Below, piece by piece: positions 1 through 10,044 of a DNA stretch of 64,000 nucleotides (positions are counted from its first letter, which is position 1; every line of letters begins with the position of its first letter). The DNA is taken from assembly GCA_951230915.1 (NCBI GenBank), contig OX579636.1:5595001-5659000 (forward strand), read 5' to 3'. Source of the DNA: Antitrichia curtipendula. Lineage: Eukaryota > Streptophyta > Bryopsida > Hypnales > Leucodontaceae. Both the position numbers and the translations under genes were made by a program. Under the pieces are notes generated by a model, which saw only the letters and a list, made by a program, of their open reading frames with translations, did not search any database and had not been told where the DNA came from.

Positions 1-3000
1 CTCCAACTTCGAAGAACATCAATGTGTTTCTACGACCACTGCTGCGTGAGTTGCATGCGCTATGGGAGGGTGTGGTAGCGCATGACTTCTCCCAACCAGA
101 AGGCTCTCGACAATTCCGAGTGCGAGGGTTGCTTTTGTGGACTATTTCTGACTTCCCTGCATACGGTCTCATCTCAGGTCTATGTTGCAAGGGGTACAAG
201 GGGTGTCCTTGCTATGGCCCTGCCACAGAAGCTAGAATGGCAAAGACGGGCGACGTTCGTGCAAATTGGACCACGAGAGGGTCCAAAATTGTATACGGTG
301 GGATACGCAGGTACTTGAATCGGCACCACCCATATCGCCGAAATCGTCGATTCAATGGGCAAACAGAAAATCGTTTTAGACCAGCTCCCAAGACCGGGCA
401 AGATGTCATTCGTTACGCAGCTTGGCGGCAATCGTATTTGGAATTGGGTGGAAAGGAAGATGCTAAGGATGACCCCGTGCATGTCACCGGGGTGAAACAA
501 CTGAGTGCTCTATACGAACTATCATATTGGCAGGTCAGTAGCGTTACATGTACCATTTCTGGCCTGCAAAAGGATCACATCATTTTGTTTCTTGATTTTC
601 CGCTGTCTACACAGACATCTAAGTGTAATGTGCATTGACAATATGGACGTCACGTCTCCGTTGAACTTATTGAGAATGACATTTCCGTCAACATGACCTT
701 GTATTTGCAGACGTTTCTGTTATACCAGAACGTAACACTCAGTACGTCTATTCACGTAGCCATTGATAGTGAAACTTTGTGATGTGCGTGTATGTGGACG
801 TACATGGCACACTTTTCATAGTACTCATGTCTGTGATGCAGTTCCTATTGGAACGCCACATACTGGACGTGATGCACTGCGAGAAGAATTTGTGCGAAAA
901 CATAATAAAAACGTTGTTGGCTGTGAATGATAACCCTGGAAGCCGCGTTGATGCACAAGACCTCGGAATTCGTGAGGAGCAATGGCTGCAAGATCCACGA
1001 CGTCGACAAGATGATTACTATATGCTGCACGCACCATACGTCATGACAACAACGAAACGCAACGAGTTCATGGATATAGTGTCCAATATACGCACTCCAA
1101 CAAACTATGTGGGTCCTATTTCCAAACGCTTTAAGGACGATAAATTGCAGTACATGAAGACCCACGACTACCACGTTCTCATGCAACAAGTAAGTCACCT
1201 CATCCAGCATGGTTTATTAATTCCAAATAAGTGGGAGCACCTGTTGTTGCACACAAATGCACTGAATTCCCTCAATTGCGGTGCGTCCTGTGTCCATTTG
1301 AAGAGCGTCAAAATGTCTTTGCGGATGGCTATGTGTCTAGAACTGAAAACACGCTATGTTTTCATGGACATTGTAATGGGGTCTACGATGTTTTTCAAGA
1401 CAGATTATGTCTTTATCAAATGTCTAGCAGAGAATATACAGGTAATACGTCAGCATAGACTCTGTAAATTCTACCTTCAGTGTCAAGACTCAGAAGTACG
1501 TTGCTGTGGAATCAGAATCCATCCAACTCATAACTGACTTAAGTATCTGTTGATTTCATCCCAGATTCTGCCGGTGGCAGTTCGGAACATTCTGGATGAA
1601 GAAGTGCGTTTGGCAATTATAAAAATGAGCAGAGTCTTCCAGAGATTATGTGAGAAGGACATAAGGGAGGCCGACAAGGACGACCTCATGCAGGACGTCA
1701 TCATGGCAACATGCTTAATTGAGAAAGAGTTCCCCACGACGTTTTTGAATATCATGACACATCTGCCGGTGCACCTTGTAGAACAATTGTTTGTTTGTGG
1801 TCCTGTGCATTGTAGGTGGATGTATCCCATAGAGCGGTATATGAAGACTTTAAAGGACTATGTCCGGACGTATGCACGTCCGAAAGAAAGCATAGCAGAG
1901 GGATACAGAAATGAAGAGACATTGGGCTTCTGCACAGAGTACATGAGAGAGTATGAAGGGACAGCAGAACGCGTCTGGGATCCAGACGAAGACCCAGTCA
2001 TGAATGACGAGGTGATACGGTGTAGGGCACCTCAGCAACGTCGAATGTCGGACGAAGTGCGTTCACATGCTCATGCATTTGTCATCGACAATGCCCCGTG
2101 TTTAGAAGCTTGGCGGCAGTAAGTCATCCGATGACCTGAATAATGCCTTCAAAGACATGAAGTGTATGTCTGTGCATGTACATCTGTTGCAAAGTACATG
2201 CCCTTGCTGCTTTGACATACATGAGGAAGATAGAGCTCCTGGACCCTAGCACGCACGTGAGCTATAGTCTGCTGCAGAAGTTCTACATTTTTTTGGTGAG
2301 AAGCCCACTTTTTTTCTCCTTGTGGTGCAGGGAGTACATTGCAGAAAAGAGCCAAAGGTGGGAGGCACGCGAAGCTTTTCGTCGACAGTCAAGGCACTCT
2401 CATCCACGTCAGCCCGTTAGGTACCCCCCCGAATTGAGCGACATAGCCCCTTTTGCAGAGTGGTTGACTACTGTCGTCAAGGAAGCGGAACGTATCGGAC
2501 GTGTAGTGGAAGATGACGTCATGCAGTACTCCCAACCTCCCGAACGTCATGCAACATGTCATCGTCAGATGTATAGTCATGGTATGCACTTCCGCGTCCG
2601 CAGCTCTGAACAGGGGCTTATCACACGCGACTCAGGTGTGGTATCAAGCTTCACCCGTCAACTTCGTTGGGGTCTTCACAACGAAAGGCCAGTGGAAGCC
2701 ACGCAAGACTATGTGGGGTACATAGAGGAAATATTGGTTCTGGACTATCGAAACCATTGCGTTACAGTGCTTTTGTGTGATTGGGTGAGTGGGACACGTG
2801 GTGCTCGATTTCCAAGCATTGAACGCGATAGATATGGCTTCAGCTTGGCAAACTTCAATCACTTAGATGGGAAGGTACACGCCGATTCATTTGCCTTTCC
2901 CCTGCACTGCCAACAAGTATTCTTCTCCGATGATCCACATCGACGTGGATGGAAGGTGGTATGCCGAATAGATGTCCGTGGAAAACGAAGAGTGGTAGGT

Positions 3001-3165
3001 GCAGCACAGAACACACCAGACGTAGTTCAGTTGCATAACGACAACAACTACGCAGGCCTGCATCCACAAGTGCGAGAGATGGACCCTCGTCGGCATCTCG
3101 TAGAGAACGATACGGACTACAGAGCCGTGCTAGGCGACATAGCTGGTTCAGACGATGAATTCTAG
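1..3165 (+). CDS. CACTA (En/Spm) transposase TNP2, 3' part, frame open
   Basis: C-terminal part of the transposase that cuts and moves CACTA elements; the gene begins upstream of the window. Four exons fit: before position 3 to 533, 842-1189, 1565-2118 and 2331-3165. Each has a GT donor and AG acceptor, and the phases agree throughout (0, 0, then 2/1). Exon 1 carries the TNP2 core (LLLWTISDFPAYGLISG, then a Cys pair near 200). Exon 2 carries ILDVMHCEKNL and the HDYHVLMQQ end. Exon 3 is a DUF4218-like segment (THLPVHLVEQL, RWMYPIERYMKTLKDYVR). Exon 4 is DUF4216-like (FRVRSSEQG, then DYVGYIEEILVLDY) and ends in an acidic tail at TAG 3163-3165. I see no nonsense codon or frameshift in about 755 codons, unlike the relative at 56-60 kb, so this copy looks recently active. 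Domain names come from remembered family features; the catalytic acidic residues were not assigned. Confidence 0.85.
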
Positions 3166-5672
3166 CATGCGCATGCTTGCTAGAAGTGGCCACGGACATC
3201 CTTGCGGCCGGTAGGATGTTAGTAACGGGGTTCTTCATTGTCGATGTCAATGTTTGATGCTCGAAGCAACATTGTCTTGTAAGTTGAGGACAACGACACT
3301 CATGACTAATGATGTCCACGGACATGCTTCTCACGTCATAAATGTGAACAAGGTTTCTTGCATGAAGTATAAATTGCCCTGGTAGATGACAATGCATACA
3401 TGGAGGGTCCATGCCACTTTTGCATGTCTCTTAACCACATGATGATATGAAGCACTGGAAGGCATTCCGTACGTTGTGAGGAATTCATGACACCTATAGA
3501 GTGTATGAAGTAGCAAATTACTTATTTGAACACAAACTTCAAAGATGTGACAATACAGAGGTTTATAGGGAAGGAAATCACACTTAGTTCAAGAGGATTG
3601 CTATCAAATGTAATAGTACCCTTGAACTCGCGTTCGTCAGGTGCAACATCCACAGAAATATATTTAAAAATATTAACTTTGTCTGACAGACATAGAAATG
3701 TCAAAATGACCAGACAAATATCATAGTAGACATTGGATGTCGATTTACAAACATCAGGTGTTCTGTCCAAGGCATCAGAGAAAACATTATTTTCTTCTAT
3801 CTCGCAAAAGTGCTGTAGGGAAAAAAATAATGTGAAAAAGAAGTGTCCTAAATCCTAAACGAAAATGTCTTTCAAAAACAAATGTTGTGCAAAAAAGAAA
3901 GGTTGTTTTCACCTAAAACCTTTGGGATCTGTATTCCCAAAAAATTGTGATGAAGAAATACCCTTGAAGATGTAAACCTGTGTGTAATAATATTAAAAAA
4001 AAAAGATGAAACAGAAGTACCCTTTTAATACATACCAAAGTTCCTTCATGAAAAAAATAGGGTGAGAAAAAAAAAATGTGATAAAATAACCCCTTGAAGA
4101 TGTAAACCAATGAATGTTAATAAATAAAAGTGAGAAAAGAAATTCATGTATCACCAAAATCAAAATTAAAAAAAAAAAAAAAATTAGAGTGTGAAAACGA
4201 AAAATCTGAAATTCACCTTACCCATTGGAATCTTAAAAAGAAAAATTTTCCAAAGAATTACATTGAAGATGTAAACCAAATTAAGGGTTCTAGCAGGAAG
4301 AGAAGGTGAAGGCAAAATTCACGGATGACGTAAACCACAGCTTTGCATTTTTTATTCTTCCAATGTCAAAAGAAAACCTAATTTTCACCTAACCCATTCA
4401 AATATTTACAGAAGAAAATGTAAAAAAAGAAGATCGTTTAAGATGTAAAGCAAACTGTTTATGTAGGAAAAACGTGAAAAAGAAATGTGCTTCTCACCTT
4501 TGAGAAAGTGTCTTTCTCAAAGTTTGTTGGACAATGTCATGGCGCAATAACGTGTACATCAAAGAGCATGGAGCGTGCATCCTGTTGGAAGTTGTAAACA
4601 AATAAGGTAGCAAACTTCAAAAAAGGCCATCAAGAGCTAGCTCCGTCAGTTCCAGGTATTTTGAATGTAGGACACGCAAAGGAAAAACCTGTTAGATGAT
4701 GACAGAGTAGCAAGTACAAGTTCTATATGATACGTGATCATAGATCTCTTACGAGAGAACAAGAGAAATATTTTGCAGAAGCCTACATTCACAAAAGAAA
4801 CCTAAACCTTGGAGAAGAACTTGTAGAAGTACACTTCAAAAGGGTGCTTGCACCCATGCGGTGCACAGCTGTAGTGGAATAGAAACAGGTCAAGAATTTG
4901 AATGAATGTAGTACCATGCGGATTTCAATCTTATTCATTGGGGACTATAGGAATTACCCAGTGAACTCTTCCAAAGCACACCGATTAGCAAACTTTTCAA
5001 AGAATACTCAAATGTTTTGCCGTCTGAGTTGTCATCAAGTACAACTTCCGTATGTCACGCTGGACACCCATGGAATCTCAGATGTCCAAATAGACAACAC
5101 GATCTCACATTGCATGTTCCTTTGGACACTCAACAAAACATAATGACGTTTTATTGGACGTCATCAGAGAAAATCGCGTTTTATGGCGACGCTGACATAG
5201 CATAGCTGACGAGGCACACCGCATCAGCATTTCCCGCTGGTTTTCAACATGACATACATGTCACCTGCCACGTTATCCATATTTTTCTGGCGCCCTGCCC
5301 GGACGCTGCCCTTCTCAATTTTTTCTACTTCGGGCAGCAGTTTCCAATATTGCAAATCTGATTTACGAAATTGGAGTAGCTGACGTGGCAGTTCCTGAGT
5401 TTCCGAACGTCCACTCAAACATTCTTGACGTCGATCATCATGTCCGCAGAAACAAAGACGTCTGCAATAATACGCCACGCATTTTCGCAAAATCCTCGGA
5501 TGTCTAACGCGACATCAATGAAATTCTACCCCAAATTGTTCATGTTTGTACTTGGACATGTAGATGTCCAAGTAAACATTCAAACATTACAGTAGACATC
5601 CGATGTTCAACAACAGACATCAGGTGTTCTTGCTGAGACATAAAAAAAAAACGGTTTTCTTCTAGCGTAGTA
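3166..5672 (+). mobile_element. 3' untranslated and subterminal region of the first CACTA element
   Basis: No convincing gene lies here. The stretch is rich in short GACATC/GATGTC motifs in both orientations: around 3190-3330 (ACGGACATCC, GATGTCCACGGACATG), 3735-3765 and 5550-5630 (GGACATGTAGATGTCC, AGACATCCGATGTTC). These are typical of the TNPA-binding subterminal repeats of CACTA elements. A run of GAAGATGTAAACC-like units recurs between 3960 and 4450. The blocks at 3730-3810 and 5590-5670 resemble each other, both ending in TTTTCTTCTA plus a few bases. A terminus is plausible at 5672, where CTTCTAGCGTAGTA is one base away from a canonical ...TAGTG end. The other end lies outside the window, so the target duplication cannot be checked. 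Confidence 0.5.
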
Positions 5673-6164
5673 CAGGGACAAGACGCTAAGGTTGCAATTG
5701 CAGGCAACATGAGTGCAATATGACTGCAGTTTGTTTGTCCTGTAACTACACTATGACTGCAACGAGTCTGTCACGTAACTACACAATGACTAGTACATGA
5801 CTGCCTCCCCCCTCCATTCTCTCATTCCATGTTTTTCATCTCTCATTCCCTGTTTTCTACTTCAAAAATTGAGACTATTTTTAGGAATTAAACTTCCAAT
5901 TTTAACTAAATCAATTCCATTGTGGAGGCCATAGTCGAAACTGAGTAAACTATTGTCATATATTGTGACTGTAATTTACTCTAAAGTGACTACGTAATGA
6001 CTTCCACGTCACTATACTACTATGACATTAACATTTTACAAATCCCACATGGTTTGTCTTGTCTCCTACTACCCACTTGTATAAAAGGCTTGTCATTTGA
6101 ACTCTTCATATTCACACACTAAATGGCTTGAGAAGCCATTTAACACATATGCAAAATTAAGTGT

Positions 6165-6262
6165 ATTGTATATTATGTATTTGTATATGGTGTATTGTGC
6201 ATTGTATATTTGTATATGGTGCATTGTGTATTTGTATATTGTGTATGGTATATTGCTATGGA
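6165..6262. repeat. Short AT-rich minisatellite
   Basis: Imperfect head-to-tail copies of a GTATTGTATATTTGTATATG-like unit of about 20-30 bases. They open small ORFs of Tyr, Ile, Cys and Val that I regard as non-coding. Confidence 0.5.
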
Positions 6263-6369
6263 ATTTTGAATGTATTCATATGCAAATATAGAATAACTAA
6301 TCATTGCACAATTATCATTACACTCATTTTGCACATTTCACCACAATTTGAAAATAATATTCAAATTTT

Positions 6370-6632
6370 TTAGATTTTAGGAAATAATCCAAGATTTCAA
6401 AAAATAATATTCAAATTTCCTAGATTTCAAAATATAATCGTAGATTTCAGAAAATAATCCTAGATTTCTAAAATGTAATCCTAGATTTCAGAAAATAATC
6501 CTAGATTTTAGAAAATTATCCTAAATTTCAGAAAATTATCCTAGATTTCAAAAATGTAATCCTAGATTTTGAAATGTAATTCTAGATTTTAAAAATGTAG
6601 TCCTAGATTGTAGAAAATAATCCTAGATTTCA
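6370..6632. repeat. Tandem array of a roughly 20-bp AATCCTAGATTTCAGAAA unit
   Basis: About 13 imperfect copies of AATCCTAGATTTCAGAAAAT lie head to tail, with unit length varying by a base or two. The array lies between the two AGTCAT blocks of the CACTA remnant and contains no ORF. CACTA elements often carry such internal minisatellites. Confidence 0.8.
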
Positions 6633-6993
6633 GAGGGGTTGAACGCAACTCCAGAATGACTTCACCGGGACTGCACTTTCCTTGTCCACATCAGATTTAT
6701 AAGGGGTGAAATCCTTGTCCACCTAGTCCACAAAAGCCCTTCATTTCCACATGGTAGTTGAAAACCATCTTTCTTTAGGCTGTCTTTCTTTATCTCACTC
6801 AATGGAGCCTCTTCTCATCCAAAGTCTCATCCGTTCCCTCTTCGTTAGATGATAATACCCCTGCAGTCATTCTTGTAAATGACTTGTCCGAAATGACTGC
6901 AGCGCCACGGAGTCATTCTTTCGTTTTGCGACTGCACTGCGACTGTTTTGTAGTCATTTGCGCAGTCACATTTTTCGTTGTTTTTTTGTAGTG

Positions 6994-7411
6994 ATCTCTC
7001 TTTGACAATAGTGATAAAATGTGAGATCCAAGCACAAATAAGAATGCAATCATCTAACCATTTGGTTGCATTGCCATGCAAGATTGGAATTCACATTTAG
7101 CAATGTAATTCTAAGCTTTCATTTACCTTTGAAATATAGAAGTTTGGGATGTAATGACCTATTGCATTCATACATGAAAGGATTGCTAAGTGCTCCTTAC
7201 CCGCTCTTTACCCCGCTCCTTACTCTTTGGAATGACTTTGTTTTGTTAGCATTCTAAATGTGAGATAGCAAATAGTTGTTGTGTTCTTTGCAGGTTCTTG
7301 TACAATGATGCTACACTATTGGGATTTAATCTCTTGGCATGCCCCTCTTCTAAGCTTTGTAGAGATTTCAATGTCAACTCTTATTGAGAACTTTGAAACC
7401 ATCGCAGCCAT
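6994..7411. other. Intergenic, no gene seen
   Basis: AT-rich DNA between the CACTA end at 6993 and the weak ORF at 7412. No repeat structure or coding signal could be supported. Confidence 0.4.
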
Positions 7412-7948
7412 CTACATCCAAGGATGCCATCCTTGGAGGGTGTCCACTATTTTTGAATAATCTGTACAACCTTCCTCCTCAGCTCTAAGATGCAAATGGG
7501 ATGTGCATGATCTTGCATTTCCATCATCCACTTGACAAGTCCAAATTCTTCCTCCACAATGAGGATCCCTTTTTGCCTTTTTTTGTTTCACTATTATGTC
7601 GTAGATGTAGTCTTTAAAGGCTGATGCAGGGATTCTTAGGTCTTTGGTGGCACCTACTATTGAAGAGCCTGCATCCATGATAGCCACCGCAATTGCTAGC
7701 TGCAAGTGAATCTGTATTTCCATTTTGGTCCTTCGTTTGGTGTTCATTGTTGTCTTTGTAGGTCCCCTAGTTGTTGGTGCCATCCTAGCCTTAGTGAATT
7801 GGGCAAGGCTTTGAAAAGTGCTTGCCATGTCGCTAGCATTGGAGGCGGCAATCATGATTGCAGGCTCATTTCCGTATGTTGCAATTCCGACGGGTTCTAT
7901 CAAGAGACCACAGTTCCTTATTTTGTTACACTCAAGGTTGATCTTCAT
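7412..7948 (-). CDS. Unrecognised ORF, possible transposon fragment
   Basis: A 178-codon open frame with no family I recognise. The middle is Ala/Thr/Lys-rich. A stretch reading ATKDLRIPASAFKDYI resembles the helix-turn-helix of transposases or Psq/CENP-B-type proteins, which is only a resemblance. Codon use and composition do not stand out from the surroundings, and a long overlapping frame exists on the other strand. Either could be chance. No intron signals or neighbours support a function. Confidence 0.2.
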   Translation of the reverse strand: MKINLECNKIRNCGLLIEPVGIATYGNEPAIMIAASNASDMASTFQSLAQFTKARMAPTTRGPTKTTMNTKRRTKMEIQIHLQLAIAVAIMDAGSSIVGATKDLRIPASAFKDYIYDIIVKQKKAKRDPHCGGRIWTCQVDDGNARSCTSHLHLRAEEEGCTDYSKIVDTLQGWHPWM

Positions 7949-9272
7949 AGGAAGACCATAGTCTTGCTAGACTATGTCCCTACCAATCTTGAAAAATTCC
8001 TTTGTCCACATCTGTCACCATGGGGTTCAAAATATAATAATTTCCTTCATCTTGCTAGCTGTCTTGACCTCTGCTACACTGTGGATACACCTACTACTAC
8101 TCCATATGATTGCAATTCATGCGCCCATGTGTTTGGTACTCTGACATGACTTCATTATTCTTATAGCTAGTGACATTTATTTTTCTCCAATTGCAGGTGA
8201 ACATGGTCACTTATCACTTCCTAATTTGTAGTCCCTAATTCCTTAAACACTAAAGGAATTCTCCTCACCAAGTAAACCACTTAATTGCACTTGACACGCT
8301 TATATTATGTGGCTTATATTATTGCTTGTAATTATAAACCTACAATTTGAGATTCCAAATTATGACTAAACATTGATGTAATATAGTCACAATGAACCCC
8401 ATATCTCCATCTATTAACCATAAAAATCACTAAAGATTGCATGTTTAAATGCATTAATTAGACCCATAGCCACCATCACATTATACAAAATTGCACCTCC
8501 ATCCACCCCATCATTTTTTCAATGGTGCTATTAGTTACTATATGCCATCATCTACGAAACCTACTTCCAAACCCATTGGCATTTAATTCCGCTATGGTTA
8601 TAACCTATTACCATTATTTTTTCATACTTGTCAGTGATGGGACAAAAAACAATGGATATGCATATCAATATAGGTGATGCCCATATGCCGCATTTAACTA
8701 CTTCTGAACTTTTAAAGGATCCAGAATTAATAATAGAAAAAAAATAGTCATTTGGAGATAACGCAAAACATCAAAAGATCTATGTAAAACATTGGGAGAT
8801 CAATACAAAACATTTGAAGATCTATACAAACATCTAGAGATCTCTAGATGTTATTATCCAGAGATTTCTGAATGTTTTGTCCAAAATTCACATAAAAATC
8901 CAAAAGTAGTTAAATATGGCATCCATGGAGACAATCATTTTTATCAATGTTGCTACCTTAGCACTCCTAGCCTTGTATAATATTTAAGGTGAAATATAAA
9001 AAAATTCATGTTCTGGATGCCATAGTTTGTTGCTAAGACCCCAATATTTCTCATTTTTTGCTAGAAAAATCAAAAGCTTCAATGTCCACACATTTGTAGT
9101 TAACAGTCTTTGCTAAACGAGACCTTCCCAATTCTGATTTCATTTGTGGTTATTGCTTGCCATCACTTTGTTTGTCATTGTTCTAATTTTTTAGAGAGCT
9201 TCAATACTTTTTGGATTTAGCTATTAGAAATTGGCACTTATATTTTGGATATATAAAAGGCGTACATCTCTC
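7949..9272. other. Intergenic AT-rich DNA with short internal repeats
   Basis: No gene is supported. Between about 8760 and 8850, units of the form AAACAT(T/C)...AGATC(T/A)AT recur four times at about 29-bp spacing and end in a small palindrome, ACATCTAGAGATCTCTAGATGT (8828-8849). The rest is low-complexity AT-rich sequence. Confidence 0.4.
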
Positions 9273-9451
9273 CACTAGAAGAGAAAGGGGAGTTCTAAGT
9301 GAGTTTTTAAGTATAGACCTAGTCATAACTTTATAAGTAACAACCTTTAAGGAGATTTTCAGTAAAAATCTCCTTAAAGGTCATTACTTATAATCTTATG
9401 TCTAAGACTACACTTAAAAATTCATTTAAAACACCCCTTTCTCTTGTAGTG
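9273..9451. mobile_element. CACTA-ended hairpin MITE, 179 bp, target duplication CTC
   Basis: The left end CACTAGAAGAGAAAGGGG pairs with the right end CCCCTTTCTCTTGTAGTG. Almost the whole element folds on itself, since GGAGATTTT and AAAATCTCC meet in the middle. It is flanked by CTC at 9270-9272 and 9452-9454, the 3-bp duplication expected for CACTA transposition. It has no coding capacity. Confidence 0.88.
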
Positions 9452-9519
9452 CTCTACTTTAGGAATTTGACAATGTTGGCTAGTAATTCAAGTTTGGCTG
9501 GCTGGTACAGCCACTTTTC

Positions 9520-9552
9520 AGTGCATTGTGACAAACTGTGTCACAATGCACT
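9520..9552. repeat. Perfect 14-bp-arm hairpin
   Basis: AGTGCATTGTGACA (9520-9533) and its exact reverse complement (9539-9552) flank a 5-base loop. A related sequence, TTTTCAGTGCATTG, occurs again in the hairpin at 10005. Confidence 0.75.
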
Positions 9553-10004
9553 CAAACACATACCCTCCCTCCTTTGTATTTAAATTAATAAATTTTTTTA
9601 TACCATCCCCCTTCCTTTGTATTAAAATTAATAAATTTATTTTAAATTAAATTAAAATTAAAAAAACTCAAGAACCCCCTCCCCGGTTTGTAGTTTCCAG
9701 GTGGGGGTGGGGTGACAATTGATATGGGACATATTGTGTATTTCGTATTTCATATTTTAATTGTATCTTATGTCCCATACAATATATTGAAGTTGTATCT
9801 TGTATCCATATCCATTCTGTATTTATACCATATCCATATTTAGTATTGTATTTTGGATTCATATTTGGACGGCTTGAATTGAATCTCACAAAGATCAAGG
9901 GCTTGTGATTTTTTGAGAAATCAATGGCATCTTGGAAGGGAAACATTTTTCTACTTTTTTAAATCAACGGTCTGTGATTTTTTTGAGAAAGGGGGGGAGG
10001 AACT
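9553..10004. other. AT-rich stretch between two related hairpins
   Basis: No gene. It contains AAATTAATAAATT runs (9580-9660), a G-rich tract GGTGGGGGTGGGG near 9701-9713, and repeated GTATC/CCATAT words at 9765-9840. Both flanks carry a hairpin and the words TTTTCAGTGCATTG and GTAATTCAAGTTT, so the segment may be one unclassified mobile unit. Confidence 0.3.
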
Positions 10005-10044
10005 AATGCACTGAAAAGAGGTGACAACCTCTTTTCAGTGCATT
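10005..10044. repeat. Perfect 18-bp-arm hairpin
   Basis: AATGCACTGAAAAGAGGT (10005-10022) is exactly inverted at 10027-10044, with a 4-base loop. It could act as a transcription or replication barrier or as a small-RNA source; nothing in the sequence decides this. Confidence 0.8.

Larger units (their letters stand above)
5673..6993 (+). mobile_element. Remnant of a second CACTA-type element, 3' end at 6993
   Basis: Two blocks with many AGTCAT/ATGACT motifs (about 5690-5800 and 6845-6975) flank AT-rich DNA. The right block ends in GTTTTTTTGTAGTG at 6993, the reverse complement of a CACTACAAAAAAA terminus like the one at 54700. The repeat motif AAATGACTTGTCC at about 6872-6884 is also found in the MITE at 15001. 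No matching left CACTAC end with the ATC flank was found, so the left boundary is a guess. No transposase remains in it. Confidence 0.5.

Noticed and set aside
6118..6144. CACTA start at CACTAAATGGCTTGAG
   Set aside because: It is a small palindrome (AAATGGCTTGAGAAGCCATTT) with no inverted partner at 6993 and no 3-bp duplication.
6161..6373. Small Cys/Ile/Tyr-rich proteins at 6.1-6.4 kb
   Set aside because: They are translations of an AT-rich minisatellite in several frames.
7706..8149. 147-codon plus-strand frame overlapping the minus-strand ORF at 7412
   Set aside because: No start context, family or splice signal; Cys-rich composition looks like chance.
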